A DNA stretch of 15,841 bases from NCBI GenBank assembly GCA_023435265.1, contig JAEYRZ010000083.1, positions 1 through 15,841 on the forward strand, in the 5' to 3' direction. Shown in pieces: positions 1-6,333 of this stretch. How positions within the stretch are numbered: position 1 is the stretch's first letter; each line of letters opens with the position of its first letter. Below the pieces are notes generated by a model. That model searched no databases, was not told the DNA's origin, and was given only the letters and a program-made list of their open reading frames with translations. A program made the translations under genes and the position numbers. The DNA is from Pseudomonadota bacterium (lineage in GTDB: Bacteria; Desulfobacterota; Desulfobacteria; Desulfobacterales; Desulfosarcinaceae).

Positions 1-656
1 GGGGTGGTCTGCGCGCTGAATCCCAAAAAAGCGACCGCCGCCGCGAGTTCCAGGGGCCACAGCCGGCGGGCCGTGATCACGGCACGACGATGGATCTCCC
101 CCACGCTTTTGGCCGCCAGCCAGAGCGCCCCGTGCATCAGAAAAAACAACATGAACAACACGCCGCCCATCAGGCCGTAAGGGTTCAGCAGGGTCAGAAG
201 GGTCCCCTGGAACAGATGGTTTTCATCCAGCGGCAGGCCCTTGAAAATATTGGCGAAGGCGACGCCGAACAACAGAGCCGGCAGCGCGCTGCCGATAAAA
301 AGGCAACCGTCCCAGAGTCTGCGCCACAGGGGATGATCCACTTTGCCTCGAAACTCGAATGAGACGCCGCGCAGGATCAGGGCGAAAAGAATCAGCATCA
401 GGGCCGCGTACAGGGATGAGAACAGCGTGGCGTACACCAGCGGGAAGGCGGCGAAGGTCACGCCGCCGGCCGTGATCAGCCACACCTCGTTGCCGTCCCA
501 GAGCGGGCCCATGGAATGAATCATGACCTGCCGGTCCGCCTCGCTCCTGCCCAGAAAAGGATAGAGGGTGCCGAGGCCGAGGTCGAAACCGTCGGTGATG
601 AAAAAAACCGCCCATAAAAGGCCCCACAGAAAAAACCAGACCGATTGCAGAATCAT
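1..656 (-). CDS. cydB: Cytochrome bd ubiquinol oxidase subunit II (CydB), 3' part cut by the window edge
   Basis: This is the second subunit of the membrane-bound cytochrome bd quinol oxidase, which reduces O2 to water with electrons from quinol. It lacks heme ligands of its own and stabilises the heme-bearing CydA. About 218 residues are visible of a usual 330-380. The protein starts MILQSVWFFLWGLLW and continues with FFITDGFDLGLGTLYPFLGR and the family motif WDGNEVWLITAGG near residues 53-65, followed by alternating hydrophobic helices and a DHPLWRRLWD loop. The ATG at 656 overlaps the cydA stop as ATGA, which implies translational coupling. The reading frame is open to base 1, so the rest of the gene lies outside the window. 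Identity is confident from the N-terminal motifs and the partner gene. Confidence 0.95.
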   Translation of the reverse strand, partial: MILQSVWFFLWGLLWAVFFITDGFDLGLGTLYPFLGRSEADRQVMIHSMGPLWDGNEVWLITAGGVTFAAFPLVYATLFSSLYAALMLILFALILRGVSFEFRGKVDHPLWRRLWDGCLFIGSALPALLFGVAFANIFKGLPLDENHLFQGTLLTLLNPYGLMGGVLFMLFFLMHGALWLAAKSVGEIHRRAVITARRLWPLELAAAVAFLGFSAQTT

Positions 657-2005
657 GCCTCCCCCCCCAGCGAAGTTTGTTTGATGCGCACCGGTGCAGG
701 TGCCGGGATTGCCGGACCGGCGACCGCATTACGGGCGATCAGGTAGAAACCGGTCAGCCCCAGCAGACCGTAGAACAGGATGAAAGCCGCCAGGGAGGTA
801 AACACCATTCCGCCGCTGACCGGCGATACTGCGTCGGAGGTGCGCATCAGGCCGTAAACGATCCAGGGTTGCCGCCCGACTTCGGCCAGCACCCAGCCTG
901 CCTGGATGGCGATATAGGGCAGTGGAACCGCGGCCACCATGATCGCAAGGTACCAGCGCTGTTCCATCAGGCGGTTCCGCAGAAACCATCCGATGAGCGT
1001 CAGCAGGGGGAACAACGTGCCCAGGACCACCATCACGCGGAACGACAGGAAGGTCAACAGAACCGGAGGTCGCTCGTCGCGCGGGAAATCCCTGAGGCCC
1101 TTCACTTCGGCGTTCACATCGTGATAACCCAGGAAACTGAGCACGCCCGGCACCCGGCCGATCTCCAGTGCGTTGCGCTCGTTCTTTTCATCCGGAACGG
1201 CCAGCAGGACCATGGGAGCCTGGCGCGTGGTCTCCCAGTGGGCCTCCATGGCGGCCAATTTGGCGGGCTGAACCTGGGTCACGTGGATGGCATGCCGATC
1301 GCCCTCCAACACCACCCAGATCGAACTGATCAATCCGAAAATGAGCGCCATGCGGAATGAGCGGGTGAAGAATTCCGCATGCTGATGCTTCAACAGGTGG
1401 TACGCGCTGATCCCCATGACGAAGAAAGCGCTCAAAACGAAAGCCGCGGGAACCGTGTGCAGAAACTCCAGGATGGCGAATTTGTTGAATACCACTGCGG
1501 CGAAGTCGTTGAGTTCGGCCCGACCGTTGCGCAGGACATAGCCCACCGGCTGCTGCATCCAGCCGTTGGCGATCAGGATCCAAAGGGCGGAGATATTGCC
1601 GGCGCCGGCCACCAGCCACATCACCGCCGCGTGGGCCTTGGGCGACAGCCTGCGCCAGCCGAAGATCCAGACGCCGATCAGGATCGATTCGAGAAAGAAG
1701 GCCACCGAAGCCTCGATGGCCAGCAGCGAACCGAAAATATCGCCGACAAAGGCCGAGTAGCGGGACCAGTTGGTGCCGAACTGGAATTCCAAGGTGATCC
1801 CGGTGACCACGCCGAGCGCGAAATTGATCAGAAAAAGCTTGCCCCAGAATTTCGTCATGCGCAGGTAGGTCTCGTCTCCCGTCCGCACGTAGCGGGTTTC
1901 CATCCAGGCCACCAGAATGGACAGACCCAGGGTCAGGGGGACGAAGAGGAAGTGAAACATGGTCGCGGCGGCGAATTGCAGCCGCGACAAAAAAACAGGA
2001 TCCAT
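653..2005 (-). CDS. cydA: Cytochrome bd ubiquinol oxidase subunit I (CydA), short Q-loop type
   Basis: This is the heme-bearing subunit of cytochrome bd oxidase; it oxidises quinol and reduces O2 in the cytoplasmic membrane. Known ligand positions from E. coli are all recognisable: H18 and H183 (heme b595/d and b558 ligands), E98 and E106 in the proton/heme region, K249 and E254 in the quinol loop, R323-V-M325 (Met ligand of b558), and the GRQP signature at 377-380 with E375. The protein has 450 residues against 522 in E. coli, the difference lying mainly in the Q-loop, so it belongs to the short-loop group seen for example in Geobacillus. The ATG at 2005 follows a GAGGAG ribosome site. It is the penultimate visible gene of the oxygen-defence operon and overlaps cydB by 4 bp. 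In a strict anaerobe its likely job is O2 scavenging. Confidence 0.96.
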   Translation of the reverse strand: MDPVFLSRLQFAAATMFHFLFVPLTLGLSILVAWMETRYVRTGDETYLRMTKFWGKLFLINFALGVVTGITLEFQFGTNWSRYSAFVGDIFGSLLAIEASVAFFLESILIGVWIFGWRRLSPKAHAAVMWLVAGAGNISALWILIANGWMQQPVGYVLRNGRAELNDFAAVVFNKFAILEFLHTVPAAFVLSAFFVMGISAYHLLKHQHAEFFTRSFRMALIFGLISSIWVVLEGDRHAIHVTQVQPAKLAAMEAHWETTRQAPMVLLAVPDEKNERNALEIGRVPGVLSFLGYHDVNAEVKGLRDFPRDERPPVLLTFLSFRVMVVLGTLFPLLTLIGWFLRNRLMEQRWYLAIMVAAVPLPYIAIQAGWVLAEVGRQPWIVYGLMRTSDAVSPVSGGMVFTSLAAFILFYGLLGLTGFYLIARNAVAGPAIPAPAPVRIKQTSLGGEA

Positions 2006-2039
2006 GGTTTACTCCTCGAAAAAGGGGATAGTGAACCAT

Positions 2040-2065
2040 TCCGGCGTCACACCGGTTCCGCCGGA
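2040..2065. other. Small hairpin in the zinc-ribbon gene/cydA spacer
   Basis: A perfect 7-bp inverted repeat (TCCGGCG / CGCCGGA) with a 12-nt loop lies in the 94-bp spacer upstream of cydA. No T tract follows on either strand, so it is not a standard intrinsic terminator. It could affect cydA mRNA stability or be chance in GC-rich DNA. Confidence 0.25.
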
Positions 2066-2099
2066 GCACATTTTTCGGCCGAACGATTCTTCCTTGCCG

Positions 2100-2285
2100 T
2101 CAGGCGCTGCCGTCCAGCGTGCACTGGCTGAAATCAATGGGCTTGCCGCACGCCTCGCACTTGCGCGATTTGGAGAATTCATCCGAAAAAATCTCGTTGT
2201 CCGCCCCGCACTGCGGGCATTTGCAGACAAACGACTTCAGGTGTTTGTGGCTTTCGAAACCGGGACAGTGTTGTGGCGTGGTCAT
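2100..2285 (-). CDS. Small zinc-ribbon protein (61 aa)
   Basis: The protein has 61 residues and no recognisable enzymatic domain. It carries two Cys-x2-Cys knuckles, C23-P-Q-C26 and C43-E-A-C46, plus C7, C21 and C55, so it probably binds one Zn or Fe in a ribbon fold. The stretch between the knuckles is acidic and polar (NEIFSDEF). The ATG at 2285 is preceded by a strong AGGAGG. It sits between the rubredoxin-like gene (56-bp gap, with a strong hairpin) and cydA (94-bp gap), all on the same strand. The context suggests a role beside the superoxide and oxygen reductases, perhaps as a metal-binding or redox accessory, but that is inference. Translation is well supported; function is not known. 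Confidence 0.8.
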   Translation of the reverse strand: MTTPQHCPGFESHKHLKSFVCKCPQCGADNEIFSDEFSKSRKCEACGKPIDFSQCTLDGSA

Positions 2286-2307
2286 ATCATCCTCCTGATA
2301 TCGTCCG

Positions 2308-2325
2308 GGCCGCCCGGGGGCGGCC
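2308..2325. other. GC-only hairpin between the rubredoxin-like and zinc-ribbon genes
   Basis: GGCCGCCC (2308-2315) and GGGCGGCC (2318-2325) form a perfect 8-bp inverted repeat around two G residues; a real RNA loop would open some inner pairs. No U tract follows on the minus strand, the sense strand of the operon. It may be an mRNA processing or attenuation point inside the operon. Confidence 0.4.
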
Positions 2326-2341
2326 GTTGAAGGTCTCGTGT

Positions 2342-2497
2342 TTACTTGATGCGCGGATCTTTTCCGGTTTGAACGCAGTCGGGAGTATAGCAGCTGTTGT
2401 CCAGGAATTCGCATTTCTGCTTGCATGAAGGACAGGTTTCGGGCGGTTGCTGGGCTTCGAATTCATAGCCGCAGCCGCCGCATTTCCAATGCGCCAT
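2342..2497 (-). CDS. Rubredoxin-like small protein with seven cysteines (51 aa)
   Basis: This short gene translates to MAHWKCGGCGYEFEAQQPPE followed by TCPSCKQKCEFLDNSCYTPD and CVQTGKDPRIK. C6-G-G-C9 and C22-P-S-C25 match the two knuckles of the short rubredoxin-like domain found at the end of rubrerythrins, which bind one Fe(SCys)4. Three further cysteines (C29, C36, C41) follow, more than a rubredoxin needs. The ATG at 2497 has an AGGAG ribosome site 7-8 nt upstream. The gene lies 40 bp downstream of desulfoferrodoxin in the same orientation, so a role as electron donor to desulfoferrodoxin or rubrerythrin is plausible. Coding status is confident; the role is inferred from fold and neighbours. 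Confidence 0.85.
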   Translation of the reverse strand: MAHWKCGGCGYEFEAQQPPETCPSCKQKCEFLDNSCYTPDCVQTGKDPRIK

Positions 2498-2537
2498 ATG
2501 TAATCTCCTCTTCAAGGGACAAGGCTGAATGGTACAA

Positions 2538-2915
2538 TCAGGACGATTTCCAGTGCCCGTGCAGGTTACAGTATTCGCGGGCCGTGACGGATGCCGCCGT
2601 CACCGGGAACACCGCCTCGGCGGGCTGTCCCGGCTTCAAAAACTGCCGGTAGACCTGACCGTCCGCGATCACCTCGATCCATTCGATATAGTGCTTTTCT
2701 TCCATGGGATGCGGCACACCGCCGACCTTGACCTTGATCCCACCCGCGACCTTTTCAATGACCGGCACATGCTTTTCCTTGGCCGCATCGACTGTATTTT
2801 CCTTGAGACACTTCATTGGCTGCCCGCAGCAAACCAGCTGTCCGGGCCCGGCATGCAGGACTTCGACGATGTTGCCGCACAAATCGCATTTGTACACTTC
2901 GGAGCGTTGGGTCAT
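2538..2915 (-). CDS. dfx: Desulfoferrodoxin (class I superoxide reductase)
   Basis: The cytoplasmic iron protein reduces superoxide to hydrogen peroxide without producing O2. It has 125 residues, the normal length. The N-terminal desulforedoxin domain shows C10, C13, C29 and C30 for the Fe(SCys)4 centre I. The catalytic centre II ligands are H49, H69, H75, C116 and H119, with active-site residues E47 and K48 in EKHVP; these positions coincide with the numbering used for the Desulfovibrio protein. ATG at 2915 follows AGGAGG with a longish spacer of about 8-9 nt. The gene begins 23 bp after rubrerythrin, which would remove the peroxide it makes, and precedes the rubredoxin-like gene, a possible electron donor. 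The full ligand set makes the identification essentially certain. Confidence 0.98.
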   Translation of the reverse strand: MTQRSEVYKCDLCGNIVEVLHAGPGQLVCCGQPMKCLKENTVDAAKEKHVPVIEKVAGGIKVKVGGVPHPMEEKHYIEWIEVIADGQVYRQFLKPGQPAEAVFPVTAASVTAREYCNLHGHWKSS

Positions 2916-2938
2916 CTTTTCTTCCTCCTGATTAAAGG

Positions 2939-3514
2939 TTACCAATTTTCGCCGAGAAGCTCGAAGTGCGCCTGGGGATGGGCGCAGGCCGGGCACATCG
3001 AAGGCGCTTCATCGGCGGTATGCAGATATCCGCAGTTGCGGCAACGCCAGACGACGGGCTGCTCGCGCTTGAAAACACGGCCGGCCGAAAGGTTGGCCGC
3101 CAGGTCGCGGTACCGCTTTTCATGTTGCTTTTCGGCCACGCTGATGGCTTCCCAAACCATGGCGATCGCGCCGAAGCCTTCTTCCCGGGCCGTTCGGGCG
3201 AAGCGGGGATACATTTCGACGTGCTCGTGCTTTTCACCGTCCGCCGAAGCCTTGAGGTTGTCCAGGGTGCTGCCGATGACACCGGCCGGAAACGCGGCCA
3301 CCACTTGGATATCGCCGCCTTCCAGAAAGCTGAAGAAGCGTTTGGCATGCTCCTTTTCCTGATTTGCCGTTTCCTCGAAAATATCCGCGATCTGTACGAA
3401 CCCCTCTTTGCGCGCCTTGCCAGCGAAGTAGTTGTACCGGTTGCGGGCCTGAGATTCTCCGGCAAAGGACGCCAACAAATTCTTTTCGGTAATGCTGCCT
3501 TTCAACTGAGTCAC
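2939..3514 (-). CDS. rbr: Rubrerythrin (peroxide reductase)
   Basis: The non-heme diiron protein reduces hydrogen peroxide to water in the cytoplasm of anaerobes. With the GTG start at 3514 (GGAG 8 nt upstream) it has 191 residues. The ferritin-like diiron domain contains E20, E53-x-x-H56, E94, E97 and E128-x-x-H131. The C-terminal rubredoxin domain has C158, C161, C174 and C177. Length and most ligand positions agree with D. vulgaris rubrerythrin, which supports the GTG over the longer upstream reading. The start overlaps the stop of the 92-residue gene as GTGA, implying coupled translation. It is followed after 23 bp by desulfoferrodoxin, giving the pathway superoxide to peroxide to water within one operon. 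Confidence 0.97.
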   Translation of the reverse strand: MTQLKGSITEKNLLASFAGESQARNRYNYFAGKARKEGFVQIADIFEETANQEKEHAKRFFSFLEGGDIQVVAAFPAGVIGSTLDNLKASADGEKHEHVEMYPRFARTAREEGFGAIAMVWEAISVAEKQHEKRYRDLAANLSAGRVFKREQPVVWRCRNCGYLHTADEAPSMCPACAHPQAHFELLGENW

Positions 3515-3789
3515 AGGTGATTCTCCTTTTCTGAGTCGTTGATGGAAGTCGCGGATGATTTTGCGCTGCCGGACGGTCGCGGGCACTTTGGCGGACACAG
3601 CCTTTCAGGCCGATGCCGCCGTCTTTCCTCCTGCGCAAGATGCCGCAGTTTATAAGCGGAGTCGCGGAGAATGCCGTACAGCACACCGCAGCCGATATCC
3701 TCCCGCTCCGCGTCGCCCTGATCGGCCAGGCGGATCATCTCCCGGGTCAACGCGATGGTCCGCAAGATGTTTCGGTCGCAGGGTTTCAA
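3511..3789 (-). CDS. Small conserved-looking protein of unknown function, first gene of the oxygen-defence operon (92 aa)
   Basis: I do not recognise a named family. Residues 1-58 look like a genuine helical, charged protein (MKPCDRNILRTIALTREMIR, then LADQGDAEREDIGCGVLYGI and LRDSAYKLRHLAQEE), with C4 and C34. The last 30 residues are rich in Pro, Ser, Arg and Lys and look much less protein-like, so an ancestral stop may have been lost near residue 60. The TTG start at 3789 is supported by GGAG about 9 nt upstream; there is no ATG in a suitable place. Its stop overlaps the GTG of rubrerythrin by 4 bp, so it is probably the first gene of the operon and coupled to rubrerythrin. The context suggests a role in peroxide stress, without direct evidence. 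Confidence 0.65.
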   Translation of the reverse strand: MKPCDRNILRTIALTREMIRLADQGDAEREDIGCGVLYGILRDSAYKLRHLAQEERRRHRPERLCPPKCPRPSGSAKSSATSINDSEKENHL

Positions 3790-3931
3790 ACAAGGATTCT
3801 CCTTAGAGGGTCTTACCGGGGAACTTATCCACGAAGTGTGCCAGCCGAGCTCTGCCCCTCCCCCCGCCGAATCCGCGCCACCAGTCGGCCGAAAGCGGTG
3901 CGCACCCGGGTCGGGGTAACCATCTCATGCA

Positions 3932-3961
3932 ATTGTACTCGATACACTTGTGTCTCATATT
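3932..3961. promoter_or_regulatory. Possible promoter overlapping an ACAC-TT-GTGT palindrome
   Basis: On the plus strand TTGTAC (3933-3938) and CATATT (3956-3961) are spaced 17 bp apart, a weak sigma70 match. The spacer contains ACACTTGTGT (3944-3953), two 4-bp arms around TT. On the minus strand TACAAT (3937-3932) would serve as a -10, but no good -35 lies upstream of it. The palindrome could be an operator shared by the divergent genes. The distance to the plus-strand gene (about 250 bp) is long, so confidence is low. Confidence 0.25.
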
Positions 3962-3992
3962 GGATCGCCGGACATTTTTCGGGAGTCGGAAA

Positions 3993-4024
3993 GTTGGAGG
4001 CGCAGCAGGTTGGAGGCGCAGCGA
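3993..4024. repeat. 16-bp tandem direct repeat, two copies
   Basis: The 14-mer GTTGGAGGCGCAGC occurs at 3993-4006 and again at 4009-4022, giving a 16-bp period with two spacer bases. It lies in the divergent intergenic region. It may be a paired protein-binding site or simple slippage; the sequence does not decide. Confidence 0.5.
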
Positions 4025-4212
4025 AGAAGAATCGATTCGAATGGCGTGCACCTCTTTTAGCACACCGGACCGCGTGAAACAAGCACCACCCGCGGCAGTC
4101 CGGCGAAGATCGATTTCCACCGCCCCGACAGCTGATCCTCGAAACGCCTCCATCCGCATAAGGCACATGGTTTGCAATGCCGAACACATCGAACTTTAAA
4201 AGGAGGTGCCTG

Positions 4213-4569
4213 ATGACACCCTTGGAGCATATCAAAAACGACACGGCGCTGCTCAACGCCATCGATTGGGAAATGACGCCGGAAGAGGCGGTGCGCCTCT
4301 ACCTGGAATGGGGGAATAACTGGGCGCGCTGCAACTATGTGATCCGATCAAAAAACGATGAAAGCCATTATTTCATTGTCAGTACCTGGAAAGAACCGCC
4401 CATGATCTACCTGATCCGGCGAAATTCGGAAGAAGCATGCGAGCTGGCCGCCATTGAAATGCCTGAAGCGCTGCGGCATAAATTCTGGGAAGAGAACGGC
4501 CGCAACAAGGGTGTCTATGCCATCGAGGGATCTGTCAAGGAGTGGCTGCAGGCGGAGCTGGCCGCCTGA
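4213..4569 (+). CDS. Conserved hypothetical protein, DVU0772-like (118 aa)
   Basis: The protein has 118 residues, no signal peptide or membrane segment, and no catalytic motif that I recognise. Segments such as WEMTPEEAVRLYLEWGNNW (residues 19-37), IRSKNDESHYFIVSTW, IYLIRRNSEEACELAAIEMP and EENGRNKGVYAIEG resemble, from memory, a small protein family of sulfate reducers named after DVU0772 of Desulfovibrio vulgaris; no function is established as far as I know. The ATG at 4213 has a strong AGGAGG 6 nt upstream. It stands alone on the plus strand, divergent from the oxygen-defence operon and convergent with perR (26-bp gap). The placement between peroxide-defence genes and their probable regulator suggests, but does not show, a stress role. 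Confidence 0.85.
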   Translation: MTPLEHIKNDTALLNAIDWEMTPEEAVRLYLEWGNNWARCNYVIRSKNDESHYFIVSTWKEPPMIYLIRRNSEEACELAAIEMPEALRHKFWEENGRNKGVYAIEGSVKEWLQAELAA

Positions 4570-4595
4570 CGCGCGGACTGCACCATTGCGGTCAT

Positions 4596-5030
4596 TCAGG
4601 GCGGGAAGCTCTTGCCCGCCGCCTCACGGATTTCGTCATTGCGTGAGCACTCGGGGCATAACCCCGTGAACTCGAGTCGATGGCCCATGATGGTATAGAC
4701 CGTGGCGCCGTAAAGTTCGTCTTCCAGTTGGTTCAAGGGCGCGATGGGCGCATCGTCCACGCGCCCGCAGTGCATGCAGCGGATATGATAGTGCTTGTTC
4801 GGATTGCCATCGAAGCGTTTCTGGGTGCCGCTCAAATCGAGCGTCTGGATTTCCCCCAGCGCCGTTAAGATTTCCAGATTGCGGTAAACGGTTCCCAGGC
4901 TGATGCGGGGCAGCAGCTGCCGCACCCGCTCGTACAGCGTGTCCGCGGTCGGATGGGTGTTATGCCGGCGCAGCTCCTCCAGGATCATCTGCCGCTGGCG
5001 TGTCATGCGCATTTTCTCGGAAGGATTCAC
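4596..5030 (-). CDS. perR: PerR-type peroxide-sensing repressor of the Fur family
   Basis: This DNA-binding metalloregulator senses hydrogen peroxide by metal-catalysed oxidation of histidine ligands. It has 144 residues. The winged helix is at about 5-70 (HPTADTLYERV, then ISLGTVYRNLEIL). Against B. subtilis PerR the ligands align with a constant offset of 11: H26, D74, H80, H82 and D93 form the regulatory site, and C85-x2-C88 with C125-x2-C128 form the structural zinc site. Asp at 93, where Fur has Glu, favours PerR over Fur. I chose GTG at 5030 because an AGG stretch lies just upstream; ATG at 5015 or 5009 is possible. The gene lies 75 bp after citrate synthase on the same strand. A 6-bp hairpin (4600-4620) spans its last codons and might end transcription. 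Likely targets are the nearby rubrerythrin and desulfoferrodoxin genes. Confidence 0.93.
   Translation of the reverse strand: MNPSEKMRMTRQRQMILEELRRHNTHPTADTLYERVRQLLPRISLGTVYRNLEILTALGEIQTLDLSGTQKRFDGNPNKHYHIRCMHCGRVDDAPIAPLNQLEDELYGATVYTIMGHRLEFTGLCPECSRNDEIREAAGKSFPP
4600..4620. terminator. Weak hairpin between convergent genes, possible terminator
   Basis: GGCGGG (4600-4605) pairs with CCCGCC (4615-4620) over a 9-nt loop. It overlaps the last codons of perR and lies 31 bp after the stop of the DVU0772-like gene. There is no clear T tract on either side, so a rho-independent role is doubtful. Confidence 0.22.
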
Positions 5031-5105
5031 AATCCTCGGTCGTCCTCGATGCTCCGCCCGCCAGGGTCGCAGCGCAGTACCCGGACGGTCGGCACTGCAG
5101 GACGT

Positions 5106-6287
5106 TCATCGCTGCTCCATCGGGACGAAGGCGCACTCTTCCGGACCGCAGTAGTCCCCGATATACTTGGATTCGGGGCGGTACAGCATCGGTTTGGGCG
5201 CAGCCTCGGCGAACTGCTCTTCCAGTACATGGGCAACCCATCCTGCGACACGTGAAATTGCGAACACCGGTGAAAAGAGGTCAACCGGTATTCCCATGCT
5301 GTAGTAGAGCGATGCGCTGTAGAAGTCAACATTCACATAAATGTCCGTACCCTTGCGTTCCTTGAACGCCTGCTTGCCCTTGACCTCCAGTATCTTGGAT
5401 ATTTCGTACCATTTCGTGTCGCCGGCCTTTTCCCCCACGCGCTTGGACATGGGGGCCAGGATATGCGCACGGGGATCGTCCGTCTTGTAAACGGCATGCC
5501 CCAGACCCATCAGCTTGCGGCCGCCGTCCAGGACCTGGTTGACATATTCGTCGACGCGGTCCGGGTGTCGAATTTCCAGCAGCATGCGCATGACCTGAAC
5601 GTTGGCCCCGCCATGCAGTTCGCCGGAGAGCGATCCCACGGCCGCCGAAACCGCGGCATACAGGTGGGCGCGTGTAGAGGCGACCTCGCGGGCCGCAAAC
5701 GTGGATGCGTTGAACGAGTGCTCCGCATGCAGCACCAGTGCGGCATCCATGAAATGGATGATTTCCGGATCGGGCCGGTTTCCGAAAAGCATGTAAAGGA
5801 AATTGGCGGCATGATCCAGTTCGGGGTCCGGGGCGACCGGTTCGCGGCCGTTGCGGATCGATTCCCAGGCCGCCAGAACGGTCGGGAGCCGCGCAATCAG
5901 GCGCAGGCCCATGCGCAGGGTCGCGTCGCGCGATGCAGCTTTACCGACATCGGGATCATTACCGGCCAGAAGGGAAACCGCGGCTTGCAGAATATCCATG
6001 GGCAGGGCAGCGGAAGGCTGCGTTTTCAAGGCCGCGATGATTCCGGGCGCGATCGCCCGTTCCTCCCGCAGCATCCGTTTCAATTTTTCCAGTTCAGGGG
6101 CGCTGGGAAGCCTTTCGAACAACAAAAGATGGATGATCTCCTCGAAGCTGGCCTTCTGCGCCAGGTCCTTGACCAGATAGCCGCGGTAGATCAGTTTCCC
6201 CTGATCCCCGATCACATTGCTCACCTTGGTGCTGGCAACGGTGACGCCGCGCAGGCCGGTGTTTAGAACAGGTTTGCATTCTTCCAT
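5106..6287 (-). CDS. gltA: Citrate synthase
   Basis: The enzyme condenses oxaloacetate and acetyl-CoA to citrate in the TCA cycle; in complete-oxidising sulfate reducers this serves acetate oxidation or biosynthesis. It has 393 residues, the length of the shorter dimeric type II-like enzymes also common in archaea and Gram-positives. The catalytic triad is visible as H225 in LSGELHGGAN, H264 in GLGHAVYKTDDPRA and D321 in NVDFYSASLY, with H190 in HAEHSFNAST and substrate-binding R274. A 2-methylcitrate synthase cannot be excluded from sequence alone, but no prp genes are present here. ATG at 6287 follows AAGGAG with a 7-8 nt spacer. No clear promoter lies directly upstream. The minus-strand remnant gene at 6334-6559 ends 46 bp before it. 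perR follows on the same strand. Confidence 0.95.
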   Translation of the reverse strand: MEECKPVLNTGLRGVTVASTKVSNVIGDQGKLIYRGYLVKDLAQKASFEEIIHLLLFERLPSAPELEKLKRMLREERAIAPGIIAALKTQPSAALPMDILQAAVSLLAGNDPDVGKAASRDATLRMGLRLIARLPTVLAAWESIRNGREPVAPDPELDHAANFLYMLFGNRPDPEIIHFMDAALVLHAEHSFNASTFAAREVASTRAHLYAAVSAAVGSLSGELHGGANVQVMRMLLEIRHPDRVDEYVNQVLDGGRKLMGLGHAVYKTDDPRAHILAPMSKRVGEKAGDTKWYEISKILEVKGKQAFKERKGTDIYVNVDFYSASLYYSMGIPVDLFSPVFAISRVAGWVAHVLEEQFAEAAPKPMLYRPESKYIGDYCGPEECAFVPMEQR

Positions 6288-6333
6288 GCCTCATCTCCTT
6301 CAGGGCCTGTCTCTGTCGCACAGCGGCCCTTGT

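Larger units (their letters stand above)
3790..4212. other. 423-bp divergent intergenic region with a tandem repeat and a short palindrome
   Basis: This stretch lies between the minus-strand oxygen-defence operon and the plus-strand DVU0772-like gene, so it should hold promoters for both. The longer reading frames crossing it have no family resemblance and odd composition. Visible structures are a 16-bp tandem direct repeat at 3993-4024 and a small palindrome with a promoter-like context at 3932-3961. I find no convincing Fur-type or PerR-type box by eye, which matters because a PerR gene is nearby. No tRNA or obvious structured RNA is seen. Confidence 0.6.

Noticed and set aside
3803..4262. 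Minus-strand frames of 128-145 codons over the divergent intergenic region
   Set aside because: No motif, odd composition, overlap with the start of a well-supported gene, and mutual overlap between the frames.
4596..5030. Fur (iron) or Zur (zinc) as identity of the Fur-family regulator
   Set aside because: The Asp at position 93 and the constant-offset match to all PerR ligands favour PerR; gene context with rubrerythrin and superoxide reductase agrees.
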